Source: Lumbricus rubellus (taxonomy: Eukaryota > Annelida > Clitellata > Crassiclitellata > Lumbricidae). From it: 64,000 nt of DNA. Below, one piece after another: positions 10,696 to 21,109 of this stretch (position 1 is its first letter; each line of letters starts with the position of its first letter). Where the stretch lies: assembly GCA_945859605.1 (NCBI GenBank), contig OX243821.1:34636167-34700166 (forward strand), written 5' to 3'. A program made the position numbers and the translations under genes. Under the pieces are notes generated by a model. The model ran no database searches, had not been told where the DNA came from, and was given only the letters and a program-made list of their open reading frames with translations.

Positions 10696-11158
10696 CAACT
10701 ACCACCACCACCAAAACTTATATCCTAAATTTGTTTTTCTTCTTTCCAGCACCTTTGAACTCTTTAACACGAAAAAAAAAACTTAACGCAACGAAGGGCT
10801 GATGATGACACTCCCAATAAGATCTTATTATATTTTGGATAGAGGGGTGTCCATTCCACATAGCAGGACATATAATAGGGGCCTACTTCTATTTAGTCTA
10901 TTAATATTGATGATAATTATAGGCAAGTGCGTGGTGTGTATCAAATTCGTCATTGTTTAGCGTTTTTGAGGTGTGCGATTCGTTCGCGTTCGACACCTTC
11001 AAAAGAGACCAAATTGTTCTATGTAAAATATATAAAACCGTCCAAGTCTATAATTATAATTGACACTTCTAGGCCACACCTCTTGCAAAATCTTGTAGTG
11101 GGTTTTCAGATTTGCTGCCGGAGTCTTTGCATCGGTTAAAAAACGTTTTGATAAGAAG

Positions 11159-11194
11159 ACACCTTTTAAACTATAGTACACAACAACACAAATT
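11159..11194 (+). promoter_or_regulatory. PSE-like module, convergent pair 1
   Basis: ACACCTTTTAAA; CACAAATT at +28 replaces TATA. Faces the module at 11275. Confidence 0.5.
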
Positions 11195-11239
11195 AAAATC
11201 ATTTTAACGACAAATAACTGTTTTATCCAGAGTAAAAGT

Positions 11240-11275
11240 ACTCCATAGCGTTGGTTAAAACTTTTATAAAGGTGT
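11240..11275 (-). promoter_or_regulatory. PSE/TATA-like module, convergent pair 1
   Basis: ACACCTTTATAA, TATGGAGT at +28. Confidence 0.5.
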
Positions 11276-11429
11276 TTGAATAATCAAAATGTTATTCACA
11301 ATAAATACCCAAAAAAATTACAAATCATATAATTCTTATAATTATGTAATAATATTGTAATAATATTGCGATGATTTGCTTAAATAAAGTCACAATATTT
11401 TCATATAATTATTTCATTAAAAAAATTTG

Positions 11430-11650
11430 CATAGCGCCCCTTCAAGAGGCGATTCTGCCCAACTCGCAAATACATCAATTAGATCACAGCATGCAAAAAG
11501 AATGTGCATTATTTCTGGAGTGCAGGCGCATCTCCAACTGAATTCTATTCCAAGCGTATATGGGTCAATAATCGAGAATGTGCGACGCTGCCAAGTTCAG
11601 GTTTTGGATTGTAGAACCAGACGTTCTCCATTAGCAGAAGAACGAACGGA
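11430..11650 (-). repeat. LINE/SINE tail-associated repeat
   Basis: agcgccccttcaagaggcg, then a segment shared with 19890-20115 (tgtgcattatttcta/tggagt, ggcgcatctccaac). Confidence 0.5.
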
Positions 11651-12039
11651 CGACATAATATTACGAACTCCCACCGCTATACCGCTATACCGCTATACTG
11701 TTTGCGCTTCGCCAGTGCTAGTCGTAAGTCGGATTATTGCAAAGGGCAACGCTAATGATATTTGTTATAAGAGTGTGTCATAAAAGGCGATCATATTATT
11801 GTGTTGCTGTGTGAAGACTACTGTGATAATTTTGAACTTGTTTGTTCGTTTTAATTGTAGTTGAATTCGCATTTGAGAGAATGGCTGACATAAAACATGA
11901 ATCGATCGAGAAATATGGCTTCAGCAAATGAAATGTTCAGGGCTTAACGACACTGTTTCATATCGAAGATGATTAGTGTCGGAGGCAGAGAACAACCTCA
12001 CACTCCACGTTTATATTGCGACCGAGCCACCCGCTGTAA

Positions 12040-12115
12040 AGATCCCCGCCCGGGAATTGAACCCGGGCCGCCGGCGCGGCGAGCGGGCTACAACCCACTC
12101 GACCACGCAGGATCT
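12040..12115 (-). tRNA. tRNA-like sequence (probably a pseudogene or SINE head)
   Basis: 76 nt on the minus strand. Ends AGATCCT and GGGATCT pair over 7 bp. An A box TGGTCGAGTGG and a B box GGTTCAATTCC are present, and the T arm pairs CCGGG/CCCGG around a 7-nt loop. Three extra bases lie between the T arm and the acceptor, and I cannot fold a normal anticodon arm, so a working tRNA is unlikely. Confidence 0.4.
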
Positions 12116-12133
12116 TCAGCTGTTTGACCCAAG

Positions 12134-12169
12134 CTTTTATAGCGTTAGTATCTTACGTTTAAAAGGTGT
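12134..12169 (-). promoter_or_regulatory. PSE/TATA-like module
   Basis: ACACCTTTTAAA, TATAAAAG at +28; the tRNA-like sequence is 19 nt beyond. Confidence 0.7.
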
Positions 12170-12368
12170 CTATAGTTAAAGATTCCTTCAAAGCTCCTAC
12201 ACAAGATATGCGCGTTTAGAGGCAAGCCCTGGGAAGACTATAGTTTCAAGGTAGCACTAGAAGCTGAGTATCACTACTCTGTCTTCTTCTTTCTGATTCT
12301 GCACTTAGGAAGATCAAGAGAAAGATGGTTGTCTTTCTAAACTTAAATATCGCTCTACATTCATTGCG

Positions 12369-12436
12369 GTTTGTAAGGTTTGTAAGGTTTGTAAGGTTTG
12401 TAAGGTTTGTAAGGTTTGTAAGGTTTGTAAGGTTTC
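12369..12436 (+). repeat. 9-bp minisatellite
   Basis: Seven to eight copies of GGTTTGTAA. Confidence 0.9.
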
Positions 12437-12741
12437 TATCGTCATCCGCAGAGGTGGTTTAAGAAGCAAATGCTCCACTTTCGAAACCTTTTAGACGATT
12501 TGAAAAGTGCTATATAAACTTGTGATGCAGAATGGCAGTTGAAATACAGCTTTCTCTAAGGTCGTTTGTCAGAGCCTCCGAACAATGCGTCAATTTATTT
12601 GAGTGCTAATTAAATGTGCAAAAATAATGAAGATTTATTATTATTGTAAATGCAATTAAACGTAGAGCCAGTTACATTTGAACGTCGTCGTTATACAACT
12701 CGGCAACTGGAAAAGGAAGCTGACGAACCGGTTACTTGGAC

Positions 12742-12785
12742 AAGTCCTTCACTCACAATTGCTCAGCGCTTCGGCGTGAAACATA
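12742..12785 (+). repeat. SINE body fragment
   Basis: aattgctcagcgcttcggcg and gaaac match the SINE body. Confidence 0.6.
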
Positions 12786-12880
12786 CAAACATACAAAGAA
12801 ACAAAACATATCCGCATAATACAACTATGATCAGAAGCTCTAATTCTCGAGTCATCTAGCTTCAGCTTTTGAGTCTCAAG

Positions 12881-12916
12881 TTTTTATAACAATTCTACAT
12901 AGCTTTTAAAAGGTGT
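12881..12916 (-). promoter_or_regulatory. PSE/TATA-like module
   Basis: ACACCTTTTAAA, TATAAAAA at +28. Confidence 0.7.
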
Positions 12917-12919
12917 TTA

Positions 12920-13450
12920 AAGTGATAAAAAAATTTCAAGGTTCAGACACAGTAACCGACTCGTAGGAGCAGCCGGATCGAATCCGTACTCTCCGGGTTA
13001 CCTAAGAGGCAAGACCTGTGAAAACTATCCGCAGTCGTAGAGAGAGTACGAAGCCTGCCATCATCGAATTTGATTTGCCGCGTAACGACCATGACCGGTT
13101 CTGAATCGGTTCAGCGTCGTCCAGAGTCGGCGAGATAGGTTGTAGCCGGAGGTGGAGAGACAGATGGCATGGCAGCTAGTGAATGATTCGCAATATCAGT
13201 TGTTGACCGTTATATATACTCCAGATGGACCACGATAGGAATTTATGTCGCGATGTGACATTGATAATAAAATTATATCTGCGTCGAAACTGACTCTCGG
13301 ATTTTCCGGTTGCGAAAATTAAAACGTAAATTTTCTCAAAATTGAAATTGCAATAAAAGACACTTATAGCACTAACACTGAACTGTAGCCTACAGATTGA
13401 AAATCAATTTATGCACCTTATGCAATAACACTGATTTGAGCTCTCGTCTA
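12920..13450. other. No gene seen
   Basis: Unique-looking AT-rich sequence. A GC-richer part at 12950-13200 has no convincing ORF or RNA fold. Confidence 0.5.
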
Positions 13451-13452
13451 TA

Positions 13453-13489
13453 ACACCCTTAAAAGGGAGTAAGGTAAGCTTTATAGTTT
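13453..13489 (+). promoter_or_regulatory. PSE/TATA-like module
   Basis: ACACCCTTAAAA, TTATAGTT at +28. Confidence 0.5.
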
Positions 13490-13801
13490 TAGATAACTTC
13501 AGGATATTAATGTAATGGCGATTTAGCATCTTAATTGAACCTTGGCGTTGTTGTTTAGCAATACATAATTTTATAATAATTATTACTATATTTTATATAG
13601 CTCCCTTTCTATGCTATCTACTGATGGGCGATTCCGACATAACATCCGTTAAATAGGACATTGTATCCGAAAAACTGATGAGAATCTAGTGTATAAAAAT
13701 ATTATCTACCTCCACCCGTCCCAGAAAATCGAAGAGCTCAAGAGGATCAAGAGGAGAAAGATGTTGAACGTTGTTGTAAGAATTGATTTAATCTGTTTAA
13801 T

Positions 13802-13837
13802 ACACCTTTCAAACATTTCCAAACAATACTATGTATA
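13802..13837 (+). promoter_or_regulatory. PSE/TATA-like module
   Basis: ACACCTTTCAAA, TATGTATA at +28. Confidence 0.55.
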
Positions 13838-13869
13838 AGCTACAGACGTCTAAATGATATATCCTTTAG

Positions 13870-13905
13870 ACACCTCTTAAAAGCTATTTAAGTATTTTAT
13901 TTAAG
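13870..13905 (+). promoter_or_regulatory. PSE/TATA-like module
   Basis: ACACCTCTTAAA, TATTTAAG at +28; related copy at 35317. Confidence 0.55.
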
Positions 13906-14248
13906 TTTGAGACTACGATTTTATTCTTAACTTGTCTGTGTTATGTTGGCTGAACTACTCATGGAGAGTGCGTTTTTATTGTGCGCCTTGATTTGGCGGT
14001 TTTTCTTGAATTGATCATCACTGCAATGGCGGCGAAAGAGGTGAAGGAAGAAAAAACGAAGATTATTTCAAATTTTAAACTGCAATTTATAAATATTTAG
14101 AGCACTAATACAATGCTAACCTTAAATTACAAACCATAATATGGTTTCTAATTTAAGGTTAATTTAATTTAAGATTATAAGAACATCTGAAGCTGTGATA
14201 AGCACCGTACACGATAACACTGATAATTATGAGCGAGCGGTCGTCCAA

Positions 14249-14285
14249 ACACCTTTAAATTGGAGTTACAAAAGTTATATAAATT
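14249..14285 (+). promoter_or_regulatory. PSE/TATA-like module
   Basis: ACACCTTTAAAT, TATAAATT at +29. Confidence 0.65.
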
Positions 14286-14522
14286 TGATTAATGTTTGGC
14301 GATTAATGTAATTGCCATACAGTAGGTTACCTCTTGGTTGAAAGTTCGAGTTGTCGTCTAGCAATACAAATATAATATTTATCTTTTATATAGCTCCCTT
14401 TGGAGTGCTACCATTCCGACATAACCTCGACAAAATACGACAATCTGCTGAAATAATGGAGATTTAAAATGATCTCTGGTTAAAGGAGAAAAACGCATCG
14501 CTGAGACTGAGACTGAGACAAC

Positions 14523-14557
14523 ACACCTTTAGGAATATTTTCTAAATGTTATAAATT
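14523..14557 (+). promoter_or_regulatory. PSE/TATA-like module
   Basis: ACACCTTTAGGA, TATAAATT at +27. Confidence 0.65.
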
Positions 14558-14789
14558 TAGCCATGTGCTCAGCTTTTAGTGTAATATTTCTCGACGTTTC
14601 CATTTCATGTAACATTGAAATAATGCATTTCTTTCTGATTTATAAACGTTTAATAGCTGATAGATTTTATTCTGTAGATGCATCCCTATTTAAAATTATA
14701 ATAATCGCCGACTCACACATCCACGTGGTGAGGGGTGAACAATCAAGTAGGAGATTGCTGAGGCTATGGCAACAGTGGTGAAAGTCTTG

Positions 14790-14885
14790 AGTCATTACAG
14801 ATTACACAATCTAAATTTCTTATCTACATTTAAACCTGGTATTGTGAAAGCAGCACCAACAAGGTTATCTACATTTTTTTTTTAT
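14790..14885 (-). pseudogene. Small fragment of the RNase H LINE
   Basis: Matches the LINE at about 9676-9745 (acaatctaaatttcttatc and gcagcaccaacaaggttat). Confidence 0.7.
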
Positions 14886-14927
14886 CTAACACAGGCTTAT
14901 AATTATATCCGGATTATTTTTGTTTAA

Positions 14928-14963
14928 ACACCTGAAAATATATTTTAAAATTACTATATAAAG
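14928..14963 (+). promoter_or_regulatory. PSE/TATA-like module
   Basis: ACACCTGAAAAT, ATATAAAG at +28. Confidence 0.55.
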
Positions 14964-15274
14964 CCTGCTGGCGTCATAAATTTATATGACATGCATTTTT
15001 TTAGTGCTTTCCACCACAGCCATCTGAATTCGAGACGTATTGTATGCTTTGTGGTATCATGTTTAAAAAGTTTATTCATCAGTTGAATGATTGCTAAGAA
15101 GTTTGTCGTCGTCTTTAAATTTTTTTCAATGAATTATGATGTCGCAAACTTAGGAGTGATAAGCATTATGCAAATAGAACCAATTAGATACATTTCAGAA
15201 ATAAATGACGTTTCGTAACATAAAATTAGCATGTCTTACACAATCTATCCTAGCGCCTTGCTAAGTATATAAAT

Positions 15275-15345
15275 TATGGTATCGCCAGTCCCAAGTTCTG
15301 CGAAATAGAGATGACAATGCTAAACATCTTTGTTACGAAATATCG
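15275..15345 (+). repeat. CCAGTCCCAAG repeat
   Basis: cgccagtcccaagttctgcg; module 72 bp on. Confidence 0.75.
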
Positions 15346-15355
15346 GCAAATTTCT

Positions 15356-15391
15356 ACACCTTTTTAACGCTTTAAAAAGGTTATATATAGA
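15356..15391 (+). promoter_or_regulatory. PSE/TATA-like module
   Basis: ACACCTTTTTAA, TATATAGA at +28. Confidence 0.65.
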
Positions 15392-15814
15392 GGAGCGACG
15401 CAGCAAAGTTATTATCTCATTTACATAAAAATCTGATAAAATTAGTATAAAATAATAATAAAAACAGTATAAGATGAAACTATATAGAAATAAACATGAA
15501 GCATTACATTGATTGTATCGCAAGCATGATGACTATGCAACACCTCTGAAACTGTTCTCAGTTTCACCATGTTCTGAAGTCTGCTATTTTTTGCTTCATA
15601 TTCCTGCTATGAAATGTACTGTACGTTTTTGAGCAAACGAAAGGTACGTTCGAGTTCAGAAAGATAATTAATTATTCTGGATAAAGTTGGATTAGAAAAA
15701 TGGAAAGTTTTTTGCTGGTATTTTTCCATTGGATGTATTCCAGAAGCATTAAGTCAAAATTGTGGAATAAGCTGAATATTCAAGATCGGTGTTGAAAAAT
15801 CAGTAAATTATCCA

Positions 15815-15985
15815 CACAACCACCCCCACCACAACAAACACCACCACCAAAAATTAACACCACCTCCTCAACCACCTGAAAACCCACCCAAAGCCGGCAC
15901 CACCTCCAAAACTACCACATCACCACCCAAAACTCACCCATACAACCACCACCCACCACCACCAACACCACCACCATAAAAATTA
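15815..15985 (+). repeat. CCA/CAC-rich low-complexity tract
   Basis: Degenerate ACC triplets, as at 18025-18180 and 33735-33800; followed by a module at 16098. Confidence 0.8.
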
Positions 15986-16097
15986 CCAGTGAACAACGAA
16001 CAAATTAATTTTTAAAACCATTTTTTTTCTTCATCACTCTGTTTATATCAAAACGAAAATTCCTTCGATTAATTTATTCCCTGATCAGCTTGCTTAC

Positions 16098-16132
16098 ACA
16101 CCTCTTGGAATATATTCTAATTGTAATAAATT
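16098..16132 (+). promoter_or_regulatory. PSE/TATA-like module
   Basis: ACACCTCTTGGA, TAATAAATT at +27. Confidence 0.55.
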
Positions 16133-16579
16133 AAGCCATGCACCAAATTCTAGTGTGTGAAATTTCTCTCTGTTTCCATCCCAAGAAACTTTTCAAGAAT
16201 GCATTTCTTTCTCCTCCATCTCATGTAGCCAGCGAAGGTTTTACTCTTCTACATTGGAATCGGTTGTGCCTGTGGTGGCATCGCGTCTTTGTCTACTATA
16301 TGAGAACAAAGAAATCAACGGATGACCACAGAATATGGTCAGCTTGTATGCTTACATGTATGTCTGCGTATAAGCGTATTTGTCTGTCTGCCTGTCTGTC
16401 TGTCGGTCTGTCTCTGAGACTCTCATTGTGCTCCTTTGTTTGCTGCAATCTGTCGTCATAGAATATCACGATGATCGGCTGTCTGTCTATTTCTTTGTTT
16501 GTTTGTCTGTCTATTTGTTTTGTTTGTTTCTCTGTCTTTCAAACCTGTAGATTTGGTATGATACAGAGTCGCAAGCGTG

Positions 16580-16640
16580 GAGAAGCCAGTCTCAAGCATG
16601 TGTAAAAAAGGAGGGCGACTCTTTTGATATGGCGGTTTCG
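16580..16640 (+). repeat. CCAGTCCCAAG repeat
   Basis: agccagtctcaagcatgtgt and ggagggcgactc; module 140 bp on. Confidence 0.65.
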
Positions 16641-16723
16641 TTAAACCGAAACTACTACTGGTCTGGAGAAAGATTTGGTGGAAGATGTCGCCCATATTAA
16701 TCAAATAACTCTAAGTTTTTGCC

Positions 16724-16759
16724 ACACCTCTTTTAAGGATATATACTGGTTTATAAATA
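16724..16759 (+). promoter_or_regulatory. PSE/TATA-like module, left end of unit C
   Basis: ACACCTCTTTTA, TATAAATA at +28. Confidence 0.7.
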
Positions 16760-17304
16760 AGAGCCGAAACGCAGTAAATTCACTAAAGTTCACGGTGTAA
16801 AAATATAAACGGTATACAGTGACTTTTCTGTGACGCATTTTAGTCACTTTAGAAATACTAAGATGTCGCTAAGTACTGTCCGTAAATGTCATAGTGCCAC
16901 CTTTTTTTACATCTGGGTATTTCTGCAAAACAATTAAGGAGGCGTTAATTTCGTTTTGGAATTATTCTGTGTTTCGCTGTACCCATTGTTTCGCTAGACT
17001 CTATAGAGGTGGGGGCGCAGTTTAAGAATTGCCGAAAGTTAAATACATGGTTTATCTGGCGTTGGGGTATGCAGTGAAAACTTGGGGTCACAAAAAGATT
17101 TTAATTCCTAGCTTCTGGCAAGAAAGATTCTGGCCATTTGGGGATGGATAGAGACGGGAGAGGAACAAATGATTAAAAGCAGAGAGAGACGGTAGTCAAA
17201 CTATTTTCCATACTGTCCTAGTCTGCTTTAGTTAATTGAAACTCTAGCACGGCTTTGACCATAATAGCGAGAGGTAAACAGCGACCGATTTTGAATAAAT
17301 TACA

Positions 17305-17339
17305 CTTTTATAGTAATTATCTAAATTTAAAAGTGGTGT
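17305..17339 (-). promoter_or_regulatory. PSE/TATA-like module, right end of unit C
   Basis: ACACCACTTTTA, TATAAAAG at +27. Confidence 0.6.
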
Positions 17340-17496
17340 TTAAATTAAATACTCCTTGTTGACTTTCGTAAGATTAAATTAGGCGCCATTGTTCAGTGAG
17401 TTGAATTTCAAATTTCAATCAGACCAGTCAATTAATCGTTTCGCGCTAAGTAATAGTGTCCTACGCTCCTGTGCAGAGTTTCACCATGCTGCTTTT

Positions 17497-17930
17497 GGAG
17501 GAGGAGGAGGAGGAGGAGGAGGAGGAGGAGGAGGAGGAGGAGGAGGAGGAGGAGGACTAGGAGGGGGAGGAGGAGCAGAAGCAGGAGGAGTAGAATGAGG
17601 AGGAGGAGGAGGAGGAGCAGAAAGAGGAGAGGGAGGAGGAGGAAGAGGAGGAAGAGGAGGAGGAGGAGGAGGAGGAGGAAGCGGAGGAGAATGAAGAGGA
17701 GGTGGAAGAGGAGGGAGAGGAGGAGGAGGAGGAGGAAGAGGAGGAGGAGGAGGAGGGAAAGGAGGGAGAGAAGGAGGAGGAGGAGGAGGGAGAGAGAGGA
17801 GGAGGAGGAGAAGGAGGAGAAGAATGAGAAGGAGGAGGAGGAGAAGGAGGAGGACGAGGACGAGGATGAGGCGGAGGAGGAGGAAGACGAAGAGGAGAAG
17901 GATGAGAAGAAGAACTTGGGGTGGAAAATA
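17497..17930 (+). repeat. (GGA)n purine tract
   Basis: About 430 bp of pure purine strand. ORFs here are repeats of Gly, Arg or Leu and are not genes. Confidence 0.95.
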
Positions 17931-18024
17931 AGGAGGGACATGGAAAGGGGTTTAGAATGAGAAAGAGTATAGGAGGACGAGAAGGAGGATGAAGGGATGT
18001 AAGGGGAGATGAAGGAGAAGGAAA

Positions 18025-18180
18025 ACAGGCACCTACCCACCGCCACCGCCACCAATACCACTAACACCACCACCATCACCATCACCAACTCCACTAACAC
18101 CACCACCATCACCATCACCAACTCCACTACCCCAACACCAACACCACTGCCCTAACACCAACACCAACACCACCACCAAC
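18025..18180 (+). repeat. (ACC)n tract
   Basis: Degenerate CCA/ACC triplets with a repeated unit of about 50 bp. Confidence 0.85.
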
Positions 18181-18240
18181 ATCATCGTCTTAAACGAAAA
18201 GTCCATAACTAATAATTTACTCAGTGATCACTCTGCTTAC

Positions 18241-18275
18241 ACACCTTTGGGAATTTTTAAATATTTTTATAAATA
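18241..18275 (+). promoter_or_regulatory. PSE/TATA-like module
   Basis: ACACCTTTGGGA, TATAAATA at +27. Confidence 0.6.
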
Positions 18276-18369
18276 CATACAAATAAACAACATTTTAGTG
18301 TTTTCGAGTGGGTAGTTATCGCTTCTGTCGTGAAAACCTTGTAATAAACAATATCAATGTATTATGCCA

Positions 18370-18445
18370 ATGAATTTTCTCGACCGCAGTGGCCACTGTA
18401 ACAGTTGTCATAAGCTCTCGTCAAATCTGGATCCATTCAACCCAA
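18370..18445 (-). other. Worn copy of the DLTRVYDNRG repeat
   Basis: Minus strand has ATGGATCCAGATTTGACG and GCTTATGACAAC, followed by diverged sequence; frame lost. Confidence 0.3.
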
Positions 18446-18534
18446 TACTTCTGCCGTTACTTCGGAAGTTCACTGCATAAAACTTTTCAATGATAAACGG
18501 TTTTATATTCACTGTGAATTGCGTTGAATAGACT

Positions 18535-18690
18535 AAGCTTAAAGAATAAATAATCTAGCAATCTCCGTTGTGAACTTTTTGATGTTTCTTTTTACCCATT
18601 TCAACAAGCACTTTAAAGCCATTCTTCTTCACTCTGGTTTGGTGTTATCTGGTCGGGTGCGCTTCTCATAACCATATTCTAGAAGCGCCA
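18535..18690 (+). pseudogene. LINE 3' end relic
   Basis: Related to the LINE end at 21110-21465 (FQQAL.SHSSSLWFGV) with the tail agaagcgccatataaat. Confidence 0.55.
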
Positions 18691-18787
18691 TATAAATTCA
18701 AAGTTTCAATTTCGAATGGTGTTTTGTTGCTGCTTAAACAAACTTCTCTTTCTCGAATAATCTATGAGTATATTTGCGCGTCCTGGA

Positions 18788-18822
18788 TTTTCATAAGAGA
18801 ATAACATATTTTAAAAAGGTGT
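18788..18822 (-). promoter_or_regulatory. PSE/TATA-like module
   Basis: ACACCTTTTTAA, TATGAAAA at +27. Confidence 0.5.
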
Positions 18823-19656
18823 GGAAGATATTACAGCTATTCACCAATTTTGGAGGTCTCTTCTAAATTTGCATTTAAAATGGCAACGCTATTAAAGTAT
18901 CAATTTTTTTATATTTTAGCAGCGAAAATTTAACGCCTGTGAAAACAAGGATGGCGACAAAGGCATTTTTAAAATTAATCATTACCGTGACAACTGCGTA
19001 TGATAAAATAACACTGCTAAACAATCCGCGAAAAGTACCTATCGACCACCGGAAGCTGATTCAGAACTCTAAAGCAACCTTATAACCAGTTTAAAAGGTG
19101 TCCAATTATTCCCAGACGAAAACACTATTTTTGATTCGCGATTTTTGGAAACTTGCTGCTGCCTTGCAAACCTGCGGCTGCAAGGCAACAAAATACCCAC
19201 TACAAACTCTTTACATTCATTTTCGTTGCTTGCGTTAACACTCGAATAAGTCCGTAGATTAGCACCTTGCGGTTATGAAAAAGACTGCAATATAAGTTCT
19301 TTAGCTAATGACTAAGTTTACGCAGAAAAATCGGACAGCGTTACTATAACATATAGCCTTTTTTAGCATGTTTTTTAATTTACAGTGAGCAGTTCCGGTT
19401 TTCAAAAGAGGAACTAATTCAGCACGGAAAATAGCCATACATTCACTCTGTAGCACAGAATAAATTGTTTTACTTCACAATAAATTACTAAAAATATGGA
19501 GTCAATAAGCTAAGGGTGTTCATATTCATCTCTACTCTGGTACCTCGGGTATATCGGGAATAACCTTTGAATGTTTAAGATACCATCAAAATTTACACCT
19601 CAAAATATGTGTTACTGAACGCCCTACAGCTTCATAGAATGGCAGTAATTGTGGAA

Positions 19657-19692
19657 AGACCTTTTAAACACGTGAGCATGACAGCATAAATT
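19657..19692 (+). promoter_or_regulatory. PSE/TATA-like module, convergent pair 2
   Basis: AGACCTTTTAAA, CATAAATT at +28. Confidence 0.55.
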
Positions 19693-19736
19693 TGTTAAAT
19701 TTGTCAAATTGAACCAAAAACTTTAGCAACCATTGC

Positions 19737-19772
19737 TATTTATAGCGTTCGAAAATGCTGTTTTGAGGGTGT
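19737..19772 (-). promoter_or_regulatory. PSE/TATA-like module, convergent pair 2
   Basis: ACACCCTCAAAA, TATAAATA at +28. Confidence 0.65.
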
Positions 19773-19889
19773 TTAGAAAAAAAAATAATGTTTCTGTTAA
19801 TCACCAAAAGTTAAACATCATGCAATGAATATATTTAATATTAAATTAGTTAAATACAATATTTCAACTATTTCATATTCATTTTTAAA

Positions 19890-20115
19890 AATGGCATAGC
19901 GCCGCTTCAAGAAACCCAGTCAGAGGCGCTCCCAACACAACCCCGGCAACAATCATAAACTAGATTTAAAGGCTTGTAAAAATGTGCATTATTTCTAGAG
20001 TGTAGGCGCATCTCCAACCGAATGCCATTCCATGTGGATGGGCCAACAATTGAGAATGTTGTCTAGCGTATGGAGCGAGAAGTTCCCTTTTAGCAGAAGA
20101 ATGAAAGACTCGACG
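19890..20115 (-). repeat. LINE/SINE tail-associated repeat
   Basis: Second copy of the 11430 repeat, starting atagcgccgcttcaagaaac. Confidence 0.5.
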
Positions 20116-20164
20116 GCCAGCTGTGTCCGAGATCGGACGACAAAGCACACTCAGGTATGTATGT

Positions 20165-20375
20165 GCACTTGTTATAGCGCCTCTTCAAGCTCTCTCTACT
20201 CAGAGGCGCTCCCGAATGCAGAGCGGACACTGCGTCGGAGTTTCACGCCGAAGCGCTGAGCAATTGTAAGTGAAGAACTTGCCCAATGTCCTCACGCGGG
20301 GAGATGGATTCGAACCACGGACCTTCCGGCTCCAAGGCAACGACGCCACCACTACACCACCGCGCCCCACAGAGA
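20165..20375 (-). repeat. tRNA-derived SINE, full length
   Basis: Minus strand begins GGGGCGCGGTGGTGTAGTGG (A-box region), has box B GGTTCGAATCC, a conserved body (TTGCTCAGCGCTTCGGCGTG) and the LINE-shared tail GAGCGCCTCTGAGTAGAG. Best preserved copy in the window. Confidence 0.8.
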
Positions 20376-20899
20376 AGGCAACACTAGACCAGAGCAGCAG
20401 CTAGGCTATCATGTATGAGATGCGTTGCGTAACTGGGAGCCAGTGTATGCTGTAACAGAGGCATGACGGGTAATTAGGGCATGATGAGACAAGCCTATCA
20501 GGATCGATCAGTTTGTATTACAAGCATCAGACACTTTCTTGGTCACTTTCATGAACAAACAAGATAACACGTGTATGGCATTGAACATAACATTTAAACT
20601 TCTTTGTTCTTCAGATGATGACCCGCTAATTATAGTTACTGAAGTTATTGCGACTACAACAGGAGAAGAAAATAGCATCCGACAGTTTTTAGCATCATTA
20701 TTTGTTCTTCAACGGGTGACCCGCTAATAAACAATATAGTAACTGAAGTTATTTCGCTCTCAAGCGCCATCGCTTGATGCTTCGCCATTAAATTATAGCG
20801 CTTTATTAAAAGTCCAGTGATAGTGATGAACTGATGTAATATTATTAGTAAATGCTTCTAATTTCACGATATAATCTAAATTCAGCGCGGTTGTCTAAG

Positions 20900-20935
20900 C
20901 CACCTTTAAAACAAATGAACGCAATTCTATTTATA
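20900..20935 (+). promoter_or_regulatory. PSE/TATA-like module
   Basis: CCACCTTTAAAA, TATTTATA at +28. Confidence 0.6.
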
Positions 20936-21109
20936 TGTCCCTAATAGAAATTTTGATATGTACCGTGTGGTGTTGAGAAAATATCTTCAGTCTAGCATAA
21001 CAAACGTTTTGGGTAACTAAAATGATAATGAAAATTACGTTCTCATATGAAGGGCTCGCAGTTGTGCAGTTGATACCCTTCTAGTCAGAGTCACTTAGTC
21101 AGATTCACC

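Larger units (their letters stand above)
16724..17339 (+). repeat. Dispersed unit C, copy 1
   Basis: About 0.6 kb between a plus and a minus module. Shares gatgtcgctaa and ctggccattt blocks with 49962-50537 and, inverted, 59451-60074. Confidence 0.7.

Noticed and set aside
10815..10850. ACACCCCTCTAT on the minus strand as a module
   Set aside because: TATA-like TAATAAG lies at 20 nt, outside the common spacing.
15540..15575. ACACCTCTGAAA as a module
   Set aside because: No TATA-like sequence at the expected distance.
17432..18127. 231-residue Leu/Ser-rich minus-strand frame
   Set aside because: Readthrough of the (GGA)n and (ACC)n tracts with no domain or splice context.
19066..19101. ACACCTTTTAAA on the minus strand as a module
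   Set aside because: TATA lies at 17 nt only; nothing at 28.
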